From: Erinaceus europaeus
Taxonomy: Eukaryota; Chordata; Mammalia; Eulipotyphla; Erinaceidae
Assembly: GCF_950295315.1 (NCBI RefSeq)
Contig: NC_080179.1
Coordinates: forward strand, 73,241,174 to 73,305,173
Reading direction: 5' to 3'
Length of the DNA: 64,000 bases
Shown here: positions 1 to 11,098 of the stretch, piece by piece
How the letters are laid out: each line of letters starts with the position of its first letter
Position numbering within the stretch: the first letter of the stretch is position 1
The notes under the pieces: model-generated
Databases searched by the model: none
Seen by the model: only the letters and a program-made list of their open reading frames with translations
Told to the model about the DNA's origin: nothing
Program-made: the position numbers and the translations under genes

Positions 1-24
1 TCTAACTTCAGTATCACTTGATTG

Positions 25-826
25 AGGGAATACTAATTTACAGGATTGTTGTTTTCACAAGAGTACAACTTCACATTTCAATGAAACAAGTGTCATCTCA
101 CTCTTCATCGGTCATCTTGCTCCACCATAGGGATTTAAGTTCCACCTCCCCTTAATAGTACTCATTTCCCACTTCTCGATCCCAAAATATGCTAAAATAG
201 ACTACATTTTATTGAATAGTCACCCCGGATTGTCCTTTATTTCTTAGATTTTACTTCTTTTTTTTTTTTTCCCTCCAGGGTTATTGCTGGGCTCGGTGCC
301 TGCACCATGAATCCACCGCTCCTGGAGGCCATTTTTTCCCCCTTTTTGTTGCCCTAGTTGTTGCAGCCTCGTTGTGGTTATTATTGCCATTGTTGACGTT
401 GCTTTGTTGTTGGATAGGACAGAGAGAAATGGAGAGAGGAGGGGAAGACAGAGAGAGAGGGGGAGAGAAAGACAGACACCTGCAGACCTGCTTCACCGCC
501 TGTAAAGCGACTCCCCTGCAGGTGGGGAGCCGGGGCTCGAACCGGGATCCTTACGCCGGTCCCTGCGCTTTGCGCCACGTGCGCTTAACCCGCTGCGCCA
601 CCGCCCGACCCCCTAGATTCTACTTCTGAGTGGGATCATCCAATATTCATTCTTTTCCCTCTGGCTTATTTTACTCAACATGATCCTGTCCAGTTCCATC
701 CTTGAAACAAAAGCGAAGACATTGTTGTTTCAAACAGATATGTAGTATTCCACTGTGAACATATATCCCAACTTCTCTAACCACTCATCTGTTGCTGGGC
801 CCTAAGGACTGCTTCCTTAATATCCT
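25..826 (-). mobile_element. L1 3' region (old, L1M-like), split by a SINE
   Basis: The part right of 628 reads as the reverse complement of a typical mammalian L1 3'UTR: the stretch equivalent to a target-site remark about tiny hosts is absent, but the block around TAGTATTCCACTGTG and CCACTCATCTGTTGCTGG is characteristic. The part left of 245 is probably the terminal portion of the same element and is less certain. A family A SINE sits at 259-613 between the halves. No coding capacity remains. Confidence 0.6.
259..613 (-). mobile_element. Family A SINE, long form
   Basis: A poly-T start (A-tail on the minus strand) is followed by the extra segment of the long form (CCTCCAGGGTTATTGCTGG to CTCCTGGAGGCC). 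The standard body and a head with pol III box B (GGCTCGAACCGGG on this strand) come next. Target-site duplications TAGATTTTACTTCT (245-258) and TAGATTCTACTTCT (614-627) differ by one base and fix the ends. The host sequence is L1 debris. Confidence 0.9.
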
Positions 827-827
827 T

Positions 828-1479
828 TTCTACGCAACTTTATAATGTGAGTTAGTTCTTAATCTGAATTTATTAGAAGCAGTTTTCTAGAAAATAAAGA
901 TATGTTAACTCATATATTATTGCTTTCTGATCCCATTTTTACAGGTTGGATAAATTTACAATAGCTATGATTCTAAATATATCAGTTTGAAAGTATATTT
1001 TCACATTTAATCATTATATCACATTATAACCAGTTATCTCACACCGTCCTAAAAAGAGTTCTCCATTATTTAATCACATATATGAGAGGTGAACAGTTAA
1101 AAATAATTAATTATTCTACTTACCTATCAACAATTGATGTCTTATTACTCTCTTGTGGGGACTAAGTGCCTTCATTAAAATTTAGCAAAAGTCTTTCCAA
1201 ATTCTGTAAATGTAGAACTGACAAACCAAAACAAGAAAAAGAAAATTAGCCTTACTCAGTTAAACATTAGTATTTGAGCAAATTGCTTAATAACCACACA
1301 TCAGAATTTGAATTTACATATTCAAAACACGGCAGCATTCCATGCTTTATTCATTTACATTTTTTCTCTCCAGCTTACTATGGGAATTAAATAAAATTGA
1401 TATGATTGCTCTCTACCTTATTTGCTGTCAACCTTCAGAAATAAGAGTTTTTCAGCTTTGGAATTAACTTTTAAATGAA
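828..1479. other. Single-copy A+T-rich DNA
   Basis: No repeat, RNA gene or credible open frame is recognised. The sequence is A+T-rich with many stops in all frames. Confidence 0.5.
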
Positions 1480-1494
1480 ATCACAGTTGCTTTT

Positions 1495-2036
1495 TTAAAA
1501 TATTTATTTATTCATTTATTTATAAAAAGGAAACATTGACTAAACTATAGGATAATAGGGGTACAACTCCACACAATTCCCACCACTAGCTCTCCGCATC
1601 CCATCTCCTCCCCTGATAGCTTTCCTATTCTTTATCCCTCTGGGAGCATGGATCCAGGGTCGTTGTGGGTTGCAGAAGGTGGAAGGTCTGGCTTCTGTAA
1701 TTGCTTCTCTGCTGAACATGGGTGTTGACAGGTGGATCCATACTCCCAGCCTATCTCTCTCTTTCCCTAGTGGGGCAGGGCTCTGGGGAAGTGGAGCTCC
1801 AGGACACATTGGTGGGGTCGTCTGTCCAGGGAAGTCTGGTCGGCATCATGCTAGCATCTGGAACCTGGTGGCTGAAAAGAGAGTTAACATACAAAGCCAA
1901 ACAAATTGTTGACCAGTCATGAACCTAAAGGCTGGAATAGTGCAGATGAAGAGTTGGGGGGTCCTCCATTTTGTAGATAGCTAGTAGGCATATTTTAGTT
2001 ATATCCCAAAGGGCCTGTGTCTTTACTAGTGTTTTT
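1495..2036 (-). mobile_element. 5'-truncated young L1 3' end with clear TSD
   Basis: This is the best-bounded copy of the young L1 3' family. It starts at a T-rich tail, passes through GGGGTACAACTCCACACAAT, and ends inside the family about 540 bp in. The 15-bp duplication ATCACAGTTGCTTTT is found at 1480-1494 and again at 2037-2051. A tail plus variable 5' truncation plus TSD is the mark of target-primed reverse transcription. Assignment to L1 rests on resemblance of the terminus to older L1 3' ends in this window (34945 onward); another LINE family is possible. Open frames here are chance. Confidence 0.8.
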
Positions 2037-2051
2037 ATCACAGTTGCTTTT

Positions 2052-3016
2052 AACAGTTTAAGAAGCAATACAATAGTTGATACTTTCTGTCTTTTCTATT
2101 TCACAAAACTAAATATAAAAGTCATTTCTCTAGCAAATTTATCTAATCCATATGTTTCATATATTATAAGACTGACTTTAAAAATTATCTGCATCTTTGT
2201 TATGTAGGAAGTAAGATAAAATAATAACTTTAATATAAAGGACTACATTGTTTAGAAATCATATTACTACCTCAAAAATGTGTCCAAAAATATTTGTAAC
2301 ATAACAGTCTTATTAATCTGTTACGTATTTTTAACTTTGCTTCAAATATTCATCTTCTGATTCCCATTGTGCCTTTGTTCAGATAAGGTCTGAATACAGA
2401 CGTCAATTGTAGAACTGTTAGACTTTTACTTTCTCTCAGTATGAGAGTCATCTGAATTTTTCTCATAAGAAATAAATGCTACTGGGAGTAACATTACTTC
2501 ACATTGAAAACCTTGGACTTTAAAAGAGAAAAAAATAAAGTTAGTGTTTTCAGATAAAAATGAAATATTGGTGTGTATATATATATATGTAGTATGCAAT
2601 TTAATAATTATGGAAAATATATATACACTATGTTAGTGTTAGTTATTCCACTATTTCATGGTAAAAAGTGCTCAGTTATAGAAACAAAAAAAAACCTCGG
2701 TTCAAATTCTTTCTCAAATTGGCACTTCCCTTAATTTCTCTATTTCACAAGTGGTAAGAAGTAGAGTACATGATGACAAGTTTGTCAATAAGTTTCTGTG
2801 ATTTCAGGGATTTTAATTTTATATTGAGCATGTAGTGTCATTTATTATATGTGTAATTAATAAAGAAGAAGATGGAAGAAAAATAGAAACATGGAAAGGA
2901 TTCTCTCTCATTACATATTTCAGTTAGATTGTGATATTTTGGTTTCGTCTGTGCTATTTTATGTTGAGATTAAAATAATACTATAATATTAAACAATAGA
3001 ATGATCAAAAATGTCT
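2052..3016. other. Single-copy DNA with a short TA run
   Basis: A+T-rich sequence without recognised repeats except a short (TA)n near 2574-2588. Nothing coding is seen. Confidence 0.5.
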
Positions 3017-3030
3017 TCACTCTGTTTTCT

Positions 3031-3324
3031 TTTTTCTTTTTTTTTAATATTTATTTTATTTATTTATTCCCTTTTGTTGCCCTTGTTGTTTTATTGTTGT
3101 AGTTATTATTGTTGTTGTCGTTGCTGGATAGGACAGAGAGAAATGGGGAGAGGAGGGGAAGACAGAGAGGAGGAGAGAAAGATAGACACCTGCAGACCTG
3201 CTTCACCACATGTGAAGCGACTCCCCTGCAGGTGGGGAGCCGGGGTTCGAACCGGGATCCTTATGCTGGTCTTTGTGCTTTGCGCCACCTGCGCTTAACT
3301 CGCTGTGCTACAGCCCGACTCCCC
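3031..3324 (-). mobile_element. Family A SINE, short form
   Basis: Near full length. The tail is on the left, the body carries ATAGGACAGAGAGAAATGG, and the head ends GCTACAGCCCGACTCCC. Perfect 14-bp TSD TCACTCTGTTTTCT at 3017-3030 and 3325-3338. The head variant (CTACAGCCC) is shared with the copy at 45733-46017. Confidence 0.93.
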
Positions 3325-3338
3325 TCACTCTGTTTTCT

Positions 3339-4066
3339 AATGTTGCTTTACTCTGTCTTCTAATGATGTTTATTCAAGAACCTTGAATAAACTATTTATT
3401 GGCCCCAAAAGAAGGAAGGATGATAATTAATCAGTAGAGTTCTTTTGAGGATGGCCTAATATATACAAATAGAAAATAGCATACATCTCTGTGTTAATAT
3501 AGCAATAAGAGGATTTATATACATGTCTTAAAATGTTATATAACTGCAAATGCCAAGGTTTTATGTGTCTTTATTATATACATCTTATGGTATGTTGAAA
3601 AGGCAAGTAATTTTATCCAAATTCTCTTTGGTTAAATTTGGGAATGAGCTGTTTGTAAATATACTCATCTGGAAATTAATATTCAAATCTTAACCTACAG
3701 TCCTTGGGTTTCTAGTTCAGCCTTATTTCAGCACATAGCAGCAGGAAGAAATTACTATAGGTCTGCTTCATTTATGTCTTAGCTGCATTAAATATTGAAT
3801 GATTGGATGTTTTTTAGGAAGTTTGCTTATAAAATCTTATAGGACTATTTTTGGCATGTGGTACCATATGAATAAAATGCCTGGCATCCCATTCCTAGAT
3901 TAGGAAGAAATTTCCACAAAAAGAGATTTCTCTCTTTGGGTACCCCATTGACTCTGGAAGCTACTACAAATATATATGTTATAGTGATGTGTTTTTGATT
4001 TTCTGCTGCTCTGGAGATTCACATCAGTATCATTCCAGAGTTTTCTGTGGACATTTCCTTTTAAAT
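3339..4066. other. Single-copy A+T-rich DNA
   Basis: No repeat or gene recognised between the two SINE insertions. Confidence 0.45.
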
Positions 4067-4077
4067 TTGAGACAATA

Positions 4078-4294
4078 GGGGTCAGGTGGTTGTGCATCTG
4101 GTTGAGCGCACATGTTACAAAGTGCAAGGACCCAGGTTCAAGCCCCGGTTCCCATCTGCAGGGGGAAACTTTGGGAGTGGTGAAGCAGGGCTGCAGGTGT
4201 CTCTCTTTGTCTCTTCCTCTCTATCTCCCCTTCTCTCTCAATTTCTACCTGTATCCAATAAATAAATAAAGACAACAAACGAATTAAAAAAAAA
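4078..4294 (+). mobile_element. Family A-old SINE
   Basis: The head GGGGTCAGGTGGTTGTGC, a B-box-like GGTTCAAGCCCC, a pyrimidine-rich body and an AATAAATAAATAAAGA tail place it in the older relative of family A. TSD TTGAGACAATA at 4067-4077 and 4295-4305. Confidence 0.85.
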
Positions 4295-4305
4295 TTGAGA
4301 CAATA

Positions 4306-4400
4306 ATATAGAGAGGAAAGAGAGAGAGAGAGAATGAGAATTTTGTGTGTCATGTATGAGGCTCCCATGTGGGGTGAAAGGTTTAAAACCTGGGTCCTCA
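4306..4400 (-). mobile_element. Possible family C SINE fragment
   Basis: A GAGA-rich stretch followed by AAACCTGGGTCCTCAGTC resembles the minus-strand head of family C. It is short and diverged, so the call is weak. Confidence 0.35.
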
Positions 4401-5091
4401 GTCAAGATAAAATTTGCATTTTATTTTGACTACAATTATTGCCATCCAACCAGTGGAACAATTAAAAATAGATTAAAGATTTCTGGTTTCACTGATGATA
4501 TGTAATGATTATAGGCACCCTCACTCCTCTCCTTCTCATAAGTAAAAGTTGAATTAATTGTTAAGTCATCCCAAAAAATGTCTTTTGTCTTGATGAAGCA
4601 CACATATTTCTGAACCCTTCACGAACAGAGTTATCCTTCCATAAAGGAACCTTTTATTTGAATATGATTCTCCAAGGGTAAGATTTCATCCCATTGCTAA
4701 ACCCAGCAATTATCTTCTTCACCAATAAGAGACCTAGGAAACATCTGACTTAATTAACACAGTGAAGGTTGCATATTAACAAAAGCAGAACAGTGTCTCT
4801 GCTTTGCAAGTTCTAAAAACTATGCAAAAAAAAAAAAAAGAAAGAAAGAAAATAGCAAAACTTTGTAAATAAGAGACCCCTGTTGTCTAATCACATAATT
4901 TTCTGGCAATTAAGAAGAACCAGTAGTTACAAAACTTACTTTAAATAGGGTAGGCTTTATGAAGAATTTAGTTTAAAGCTGACTCTAAAAGGAAAGAAAA
5001 GCAGAATAGAAGAGAGGCCCATGTCGTCAATAGGGGTTTACTTACAGTTCAGACTTTAGTACATAACACAAGGTTAATAACTTCAAATATG
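4401..5091. other. Single-copy DNA with an A-run
   Basis: Contains an A-run with GAAA repeats near 4826-4850, possibly the tail of an unrecognisable element. Otherwise nothing is identified. Confidence 0.4.
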
Positions 5092-5102
5092 AGAATTTGA
5101 GG

Positions 5103-5141
5103 GGCCCAGGCGGTAACGCAGTGGGTTAAGCACACATGGCA
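5103..5141 (+). mobile_element. Tailless SINE head fragment (about 39 bp)
   Basis: Only the first part of family A is present (GGCGGTAACGCAGTGGGTTAAGC region, including box A) and there is no body or tail. Near-identical flanks AGAATTTGAGG (5092-5102) and AGAATTGAGG (5142-5151) look like a TSD, which would make this a retro-inserted 3'-truncated transcript rather than a deletion remnant. Confidence 0.65.
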
Positions 5142-5151
5142 AGAATTGAGG

Positions 5152-6007
5152 AAAAAAGAAAACATCTTAGTACCTAGAAATCTCACTTCCTCCCCCAAAT
5201 CCAGCAGCTCCTAGGTCTCACAGAACCCTGATTTGGGGAATTCAGGAAACCAATATCTTGTCTACTAAGTATCTTCCCCCAAACTATACCTTTCTCAGTA
5301 AAGTCTGAACGTGCATGGAATAACCAGCATGAACACCGAAGAATTCTAAAGGTCAGTTATGGCCTAAATGATGAGGTTACGACGTTAAATTCCAGGGTCA
5401 GCCACTCTAGATCTGGGGTACACCCAACATACTAGGCTCTGCACAATGAAGAACATTTGCTCTCACTTTCTCATCTGACCTACCACATTCACTTTGATCC
5501 CTGGCTCTGTGGTCTGTGACTAGGTGATTTTCTGTCTGAAGTTCTTTGCACAGTCTTTCTGATAGTAAGAATGAATAACAATTTTCACCAGGTTCTCCAG
5601 AAAAGCAGAACCAGTTTCCTCTGTGCCTTTTCTTTTTTTGTATTACCAGGACCTAGAGCTCCATTCTATACTGGTGTTGCCCAGTGACTGCTCTGTTAAC
5701 TTTTCGCACCCCCTCCCTCTAATGCAATTGTAACAAATAAGCTCTGGGGCTTAAAAGGCAAAGGCAAACTGTCCTGAGGCTTGTGGTTTAGAGGGTCTGT
5801 GCAACCCTCCTATGGAGAAGCCATATGAGCATTACTTTGGCTTTCACTGGCATGTGAATTGAAAAAGTCAAAAGTCAGAAACATTATTGGAAGTTTAAGT
5901 TCCTGAGCCAGAAAAGCTATGTAAGAAACTATCTCCAAAAGTTGATGAAGAAAGAATAAAAGAGATTTTCTAATAATTAGATATGACAGAAATTCTTATG
6001 ACATGAA
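5152..6007. other. Single-copy DNA
   Basis: No recognised repeat or gene over about 850 bp. Base composition is less A+T-biased than in the first 5 kb. Confidence 0.45.
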
Positions 6008-6024
6008 GTGGGGGGGCATATTCT

Positions 6025-6335
6025 TTTATAATATATATATATATTTATTTTATTTATTTATTTCCTTTTTGTTGCCCTTGTTGTTTCCATTGTTGTTGTA
6101 GCTATTATTGTTGTTGATGTCGTGTTGTTGTGATAGGACAGAGAAGAATGGAGAGAGGAGGGGAAGACAGAGAGGGGGGAGAGAAAGACAGACACCTGCA
6201 GACCTGCTTCACCGCTTGTGAAGCGACTCCCCTTGCAGGTAGGGAGCCGGGGTCTCGAACTGGGATGCCTTGAGCCGTCCCTGCGCTTTGCGCCACGCAG
6301 TGAGCTTAACCTGCTGCGCTTCCGCCCGACTCCCT
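6025..6335 (-). mobile_element. Family A SINE, short form
   Basis: Near full length with an (AT)n/T-rich tail at the left. TSD GTGGGGGGGCATATTCT (6008-6024) against the same string with one fewer G (6336-6351). The roughly 130-codon open frame through it is a by-product of stop-poor pyrimidine-rich SINE sequence. Confidence 0.92.
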
Positions 6336-6465
6336 GTGGGGGGCATATTCTATGGGGAAACAATTGCAGCATCTTTAGGAAGCTTGTGAGAAGCACAGAA
6401 TCTAAAACCTCACTGGTGAATCCCATAGCATCAAGAGGAGCTTCAATAAAGCCCATGAAAAAGAT

Positions 6466-6558
6466 TTACATGGCCCAGTGCTCCAGATTCCAGATTCAGT
6501 GCCTGCACCATAAACTAGAGCTGAAGCAGTGTTCTGGTTTAAAAAAAAAAAAAAAAAT
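6466..6558 (+). mobile_element. Family B SINE 3' fragment
   Basis: AACTAGAGCTGAAGCAGTG followed by TTCTGG and an A-run (6541-6557) matches the 3' part of family B. The 5' part is not recognisable. Confidence 0.45.
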
Positions 6559-6965
6559 CTGCAATTGAACAATACCACCAGCTGATTTGTTGCAAATGCA
6601 AATCTGAGAAGCTCTGATCAACTAAGGAAAACAACCTAAAGAAAATAGCAGTATCTTCTTTCTTCCAATTCAAAGGATGTCTTAATACTGGTTTTCTAAA
6701 AAACCATGCAAACAGTTGAAATGTTTTTGGAAACAAACAAAAGCCTTGTTATCCATATAAGATAGACGTGTTTAGAAAACCAGTTGTGGGACGTGCAGCT
6801 GGCCAATGCCTCTTAATTATATTTGATACTCTTAGGCCTGTGAGAAGTCACACTTAGCCTGATACTTCAACTTAGATTTTTTCCACTACATACAAGTTTC
6901 AAAAATGTTTATCCATTATTTCTAAATATATATTTATATTAGAACAATATACATATTGTTCCTTA

Positions 6966-7150
6966 GGGGCTGGCAAAACAGCTCATTTGGATAGTGCACC
7001 TGCTTGCCCCAAGAGTGACCCAGGTTCAAGTACAGTCCCGGTCATATCAGAGGATTCCTGGATGCTGTGACGTCTTCCTCTCTCTGTGTCTCTGTACCTC
7101 TATATGAGTTGTCTTAGGGTAGTGAAGTCCCAGTGAATTACAATAAAAAT
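6966..7150 (+). mobile_element. tRNA-derived SINE (old, family B-like)
   Basis: GGGGCTGGCAAAACAGCTC head, a B-box-like GACCCAGGTTCAAG and a TCTCTCTGTGTCTCTG tract. Flanks TATTGTTCCTTA (from 6954) and TATTGTTCTTTA (7151-7162) form a TSD with one mismatch. A similar copy lies at 48838-49000. Confidence 0.7.
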
Positions 7151-7252
7151 TATTGTTCTTTAAGAACTTTTTTTCTGCAAATTATTATTGAAGTGACACT
7201 GAACTGTAAGTTTGTGAATGTTTTATATGTACATCATTAGAAATCAGAAGGT

Positions 7253-7256
<4 letters not shown>

Positions 7257-7295
<39 letters not shown>
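7257..7295. repeat. (AT)n microsatellite
   Basis: An uninterrupted AT run of about 19 units. Confidence 0.97.
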
Positions 7296-7297
<2 letters not shown>

Positions 7298-7402
7298 CAT
7301 TAAGTTCACCACAAAAATTCCAACCTTATCCTTTATGGTAAAATTGACCCCCTTTTTTCCACTGTATTTATCACACCAGTTTATTATTTTTAAACATCTT
7401 TA

Positions 7403-7603
7403 AAAATATATTTATCATTAGACAGAGACAGAAATTGAAAAGGGAGGAGGTATAGAAAGAGGAAAAGAGGACAGAGAGACACCTGCTGGCCTGCTTCACC
7501 ACTCATGAAGCTTTCCCTCTGTAGTTGGGGACCAGGGGCTTCAACCTGAGTCCTTGATAATTGTAATGTGTGCACTTAGCCATGTGTATCACCAACTGCC
7601 AAT
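7403..7603 (-). mobile_element. Family A-old SINE
   Basis: Read on the minus strand it has the diverged head, the CACTCATGAAGC motif equivalent and a GAGAGACACCTGC body. Ends are approximate because no clear TSD was found. Confidence 0.7.
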
Positions 7604-7703
7604 CGGCTTTAACTTACCTACATGGATCCTTTAATTCCGAATATACAGCAGGCATTGTGAGGCAGCCCATCCCATCTTCCCTCTTGTCTGAGGAGCAAAT
7701 TGG

Positions 7704-7788
7704 AGCCGGGGGCTCGAACCGGGATCATAGTTACTCCTGTCTTTGCACCACGTGCACTTAACCTGCTGCGCTACCGCCCAACTCCCAA
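7704..7788 (-). mobile_element. Tailless SINE head (family A, about 85 bp)
   Basis: Only the tRNA-like head is present (GGGGGCTCGAACCGGGATC through GCTACCGCCCAACTCCC), without body or tail. Flanks CAAATTGG (7696-7703) and CACATTGG (7789-7796) look like an 8-bp TSD with one mismatch. Confidence 0.7.
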
Positions 7789-7979
7789 CACATTGGTGAT
7801 TTTATCCCTAGTAAAACTGACCCCATTTACCTCATTTACATATTTATCTGGCTCTTCAATTCTGATAGTAACTGGTGATGTTGCAAGGAAGCAGGAGCAA
7901 ACAGGGCAAGAGGCATAGAGGTTCCCTTTAAGCTCCGCTGGTAAAGCAGGAGATGACTATCTACATAGAAGAATCACAG

Positions 7980-8152
7980 GGCTGGAGAGATAATGGTTAT
8001 GCAAACAGACTCTCTTGCCTGAAGCTCCGAAGTCCCAGTTCAACCCCCCACATCATCATAAGCCACAGCTGAGCAGCGCTCTGGCTTTCTCTGTGTGTGT
8101 GTGTGTGTCTCTCTCTCAAAAATAAAATATTAAAAAAATATATTTAAAAAAA
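7980..8152 (+). mobile_element. Family B SINE
   Basis: GGGCTGGAGAGATAATGGTT head, AAGCCACAGCTGAGCAGCG body, then a (GT)n/(CT)n tract and an A-rich tail. Confidence 0.75.
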
Positions 8153-8605
8153 GTATCGCAGGAGACTAGGTCAGTCTCAAAGAGATGAGCATTTGTTGAA
8201 ACAAGACAGGAACAGAAAAGACAGAGAAGGATGCAGGTTTAGTGAAGCGTAGGGGAGAAATAAAAAGCAAGACCTTTGAGTTTAAGTTTACTGTCTCCCC
8301 ACTTTTATAGTGGGTTCAGAAGGTGCTAAAGCAGAGTCTTAGAGGATTAATTTTTGCCTTTATCTCTAGCAGTCAGGTGGAAAGGGAGACAGACATCTTA
8401 GCCCCTGGCCTCTCTCCCGGGCTACCTGCAAGGTGCAGGGTGCTTATGTCTTTTCTCCGGGAGCTCTAAATTTTTACAGTGCTATTTAGATCAATATTTA
8501 TATTTATATATACATACATGAAGTAGAAATGAAAGAAATAATAACTTGTGGAAATAATTTTTATTGTATTTCATATATATGAAAAAGAGTCTTCTAAGAT
8601 TTACT
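8153..8605. other. Single-copy DNA
   Basis: No recognised repeat. ATATAT-rich patches occur near 8503-8580. Confidence 0.4.
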
Positions 8606-9386
8606 ACTCTAGAGCTCTGTCCCACTAGAGAAAGATAGAAATAGGCCAGAGGTATGGATCAACCTGCCAATGTCCATGTCCAGTGGAGAAGCAATTACAG
8701 AAGCCAGACCTTCCTAACTTCTACACCTTAAGAAATAATTTTGGTTCGTACTCCCAGAGGAGGAGAAATATTAGAGGAAGATGACCAGTGGGCTCTGAAT
8801 TCCAATTTCACCAGGACCCAGAGAGAGAAGAAGAAAAAAGGAAAGACATTTAGAAGTAGTAATAGGTAACTTAAAATGGAACAAAAGAAGGACCATAGGG
8901 AAAAAAAGGGAAATATATATATATATATATATAATTTTACATACAGATAGATATTTATAGAAATAATGGTCAACCTGGGGTTCAGGCAGTAGCGCAGCGG
9001 GTTAAGCGCACATGGTGCAAAGCACAAGGACCAGCGTAAGGATCCCAGTTCAAGCCCTCAGCTCCCCACCTGCAGGGGAGTGACTTCACAGGAGGTAAAG
9101 CAAGTCTGCGGGTGTCTGTCTTTCTCTCCCCCCTCTATCTTCCCCTCCTCTCTCCATTTCTCCCTGTCCTATCCAGCACTGAACGACATCAACAATAACA
9201 ATAATGACCACAACAAGGCTACAACAAGGACAAATAATAATAATAATAGTCAACCCATATCTGGGAACTTGGGATAATCACTGCAGTTGAATGGGGAATG
9301 GGGACACAGAACTCTGGTGGTTGGAACCTTGTGGAATTGTACCCCTGTTATTATGTAATTTTGTAAATCACTAATACAAAAAAAGC
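8606..9386 (+). mobile_element. Older copy of the young-type L1 3' end, split by a SINE
   Basis: Begins with CCCACTAGAGAAAGATAG and continues through AAGCAATTACAGAAGCCAG. After an interruption at 8976-9241 it ends with GGAATTGTACCCCTGTTAT and an A-run. It is more diverged than the copies at 11796 and 60217. Its interior also carries TAGAAATAATGGTCAACC, seen again at 57935-57962. Confidence 0.7.
8976..9241 (+). mobile_element. Family A SINE, short form, inside L1
   Basis: Head GGGGTTCAGGCAGTAGCGC with box A, B-box-like AGTTCAAGCCC and a tail of AATAATAAT. TSD AATAATGGTCAAC (8962-8974) versus AATAATAGTCAAC (9242-9254). Confidence 0.9.
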
Positions 9387-9439
9387 TATTGTCCTCTACT
9401 ACCAATCTATATATTTACTACCCTTGTATAGTAATTAAA

Positions 9440-9860
9440 AAGCAAAAGACTTCTGAGTTCGGCTTGGTGCTGGTTTAAGACAAATCGTAGGTTTATTACA
9501 TTGAGGTACTGCAATACAGAAAGGTATTATTCAGGCAAAGCAAGATAAGCAAAGTGGCAAATGTAAGACTAGGCCAGGCCCATGCGTCCATAAGGTAAGT
9601 TACCAGAATTCAGTTACAGGTCCTGGGAGAAGCGGCCACGGCAGTCCTTGGGAGGGGAGCACAGGAGGAGAGAGGCAGGAAAAGAGACTCACTGCAGTGT
9701 TTGGGTCCCCAAGTTCAGGGCCAGGCAGCTGTGGGTCCCTGGGGAGCAGAGCAGCTTCTGTGATCAATCACAGCTGTCAGTTGTCGATTGTATGCTAATT
9801 ACGCTTGTCAGCCTCAACCATATGCTAATTACGTCCCCAAATCTGCGCAGTGTCACAAAG
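9440..9860 (-). mobile_element. LTR-like block (probable solo LTR)
   Basis: A G+C-richer island with no similarity to the SINEs. On the minus strand a poly-A signal (TTTATT on plus near 9491) lies about 45 bp from the presumed end. Upstream are two copies of TATGCTAATTACG, each containing the octamer motif ATGCTAAT. I could not find matching 4-6 bp duplications, so the ends are approximate and an exapted or rearranged LTR remains possible. Confidence 0.5.
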
Positions 9861-10529
9861 CTCTTTTGGTTTTTTAATCTTTGAATTTGGAAAGTGCTAT
9901 CTATTTTCTTTAGCAGGTCAAATTTCTTCTAAGTCTGATGAAGACATGATGGAAATATTCTTACAATTTATCTGCTTCGTTCCCGTTAATCACTTTCCAT
10001 ACTTTTTCTCAGACTTGAGTTCCTGAAACTTCTGCTATTAGGTATCTTGGTGCAAATCTCTTTGCATTTAGATAAACAGGTTTGTATATTTCTTTGTTTT
10101 TGAAGGTGATTTTCAATGAAGGGGGGCAGTGAAATTTTTGAATGGTTGGGTTACAAAATGAAAACTGTTGTTCTGTTTTCTTTTAACTTCACAAGCTTAA
10201 ATTTTCAGTTCTTTTCTACCTTGCGGGGATTTTTCAGCCATTATTTCTTTGAATAACTTTTCTGTTTCCTTCAGTCTCAATTCCTTTTCTGAGGACCCAT
10301 CATCATTATGTTAGCATTCCTAATGGAGTCAGACCATTCTCATAGTGTTTATCTTCTGATTTATTATTTCATCTTATCTCCTTCTCTTTTCCACCTGAAT
10401 CGTTTATAGGATGTTATCTTTAATTTCACTGTTTTGTTCTTCATTTGGTTTACTTTTTTAATAACTCTCTATAGCACTCTTTATCTCACTTATTGAATTT
10501 TTTCCCTAGTTGTTTTCTTTTTATCTTTT

Positions 10530-10806
10530 TAAGTCAAAACACTACTTAGTTGCAGCTTAGTGGTATCAGGGACTGAATTTAGGACCTTGGAGCTCTAGGC
10601 ATGAAAATCTTTCTCTGTTTCTTTCTTTCTTTTAGATTTATTCATTAATGAGAAAAAAAGGAAGGAAGAAAGAGAGAAAGAAATAAAAAAGAAAGAAAGG
10701 AAGAAAGAAAGAGAAAGACAGAAATATATGTGATGCCAGGGACTGGACTTGGAACCTCATATTTGAGTGTCCAACCCTTTATCCACTTTACCACTTCCTG
10801 GGCTGC
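10530..10806 (-). mobile_element. Family C SINE pair, with GAAA-rich tract
   Basis: The first copy (to about 10615) has TATCAGGGACTGAATTTAGG. The second (10621-10806) has TTTATTCATTAATGAG, a GAAG/GAAA tract at 10660-10715, GGACTTGGAACCTC and CCACTTCCTGGGC. Confidence 0.6.
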
Positions 10807-10984
10807 CAATGTCTATTTTCTGTTTGTTAATTTTGTTTTGAACCTCATTGTATTACTTTCCAGGACTTTGTTGTATCATGATTTTATATTACTTTAACTT
10901 GAATTTCTGAATTTTCTTCTGCTTGTGTTTAAAATAATTAAAATAATTATTAAAACAATAATGTTAATATTTTAACTTTAAAGA

Positions 10985-11098
10985 AAGATACAGAAAAAAA
11001 AGACCAGAACACTTTTCAGCTCTGGTTTATGGTGGTGCTGAGAGCTGAACCTGGGACTTTTGGTAGCTTAACCATTATGCTATCTCCTCAATCCTAAT
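10985..11098 (-). mobile_element. Family B SINE fragment
   Basis: On plus it reads CAGCTCTGGTTTATGGTGG and then CATTATGCTATCTCCTCAAT, the reverse complement of the family B body and head. Confidence 0.65.

Noticed and set aside
6058..6456. A 132-codon minus frame and many similar Ser/Pro/Leu-rich frames.
   Set aside because: They come from the pyrimidine-rich body of family A SINEs, which lacks stops in one frame.
9440..9860. A CpG-island promoter of a host gene.
   Set aside because: CpG density is low, and the poly-A signal and overall layout fit an LTR better.
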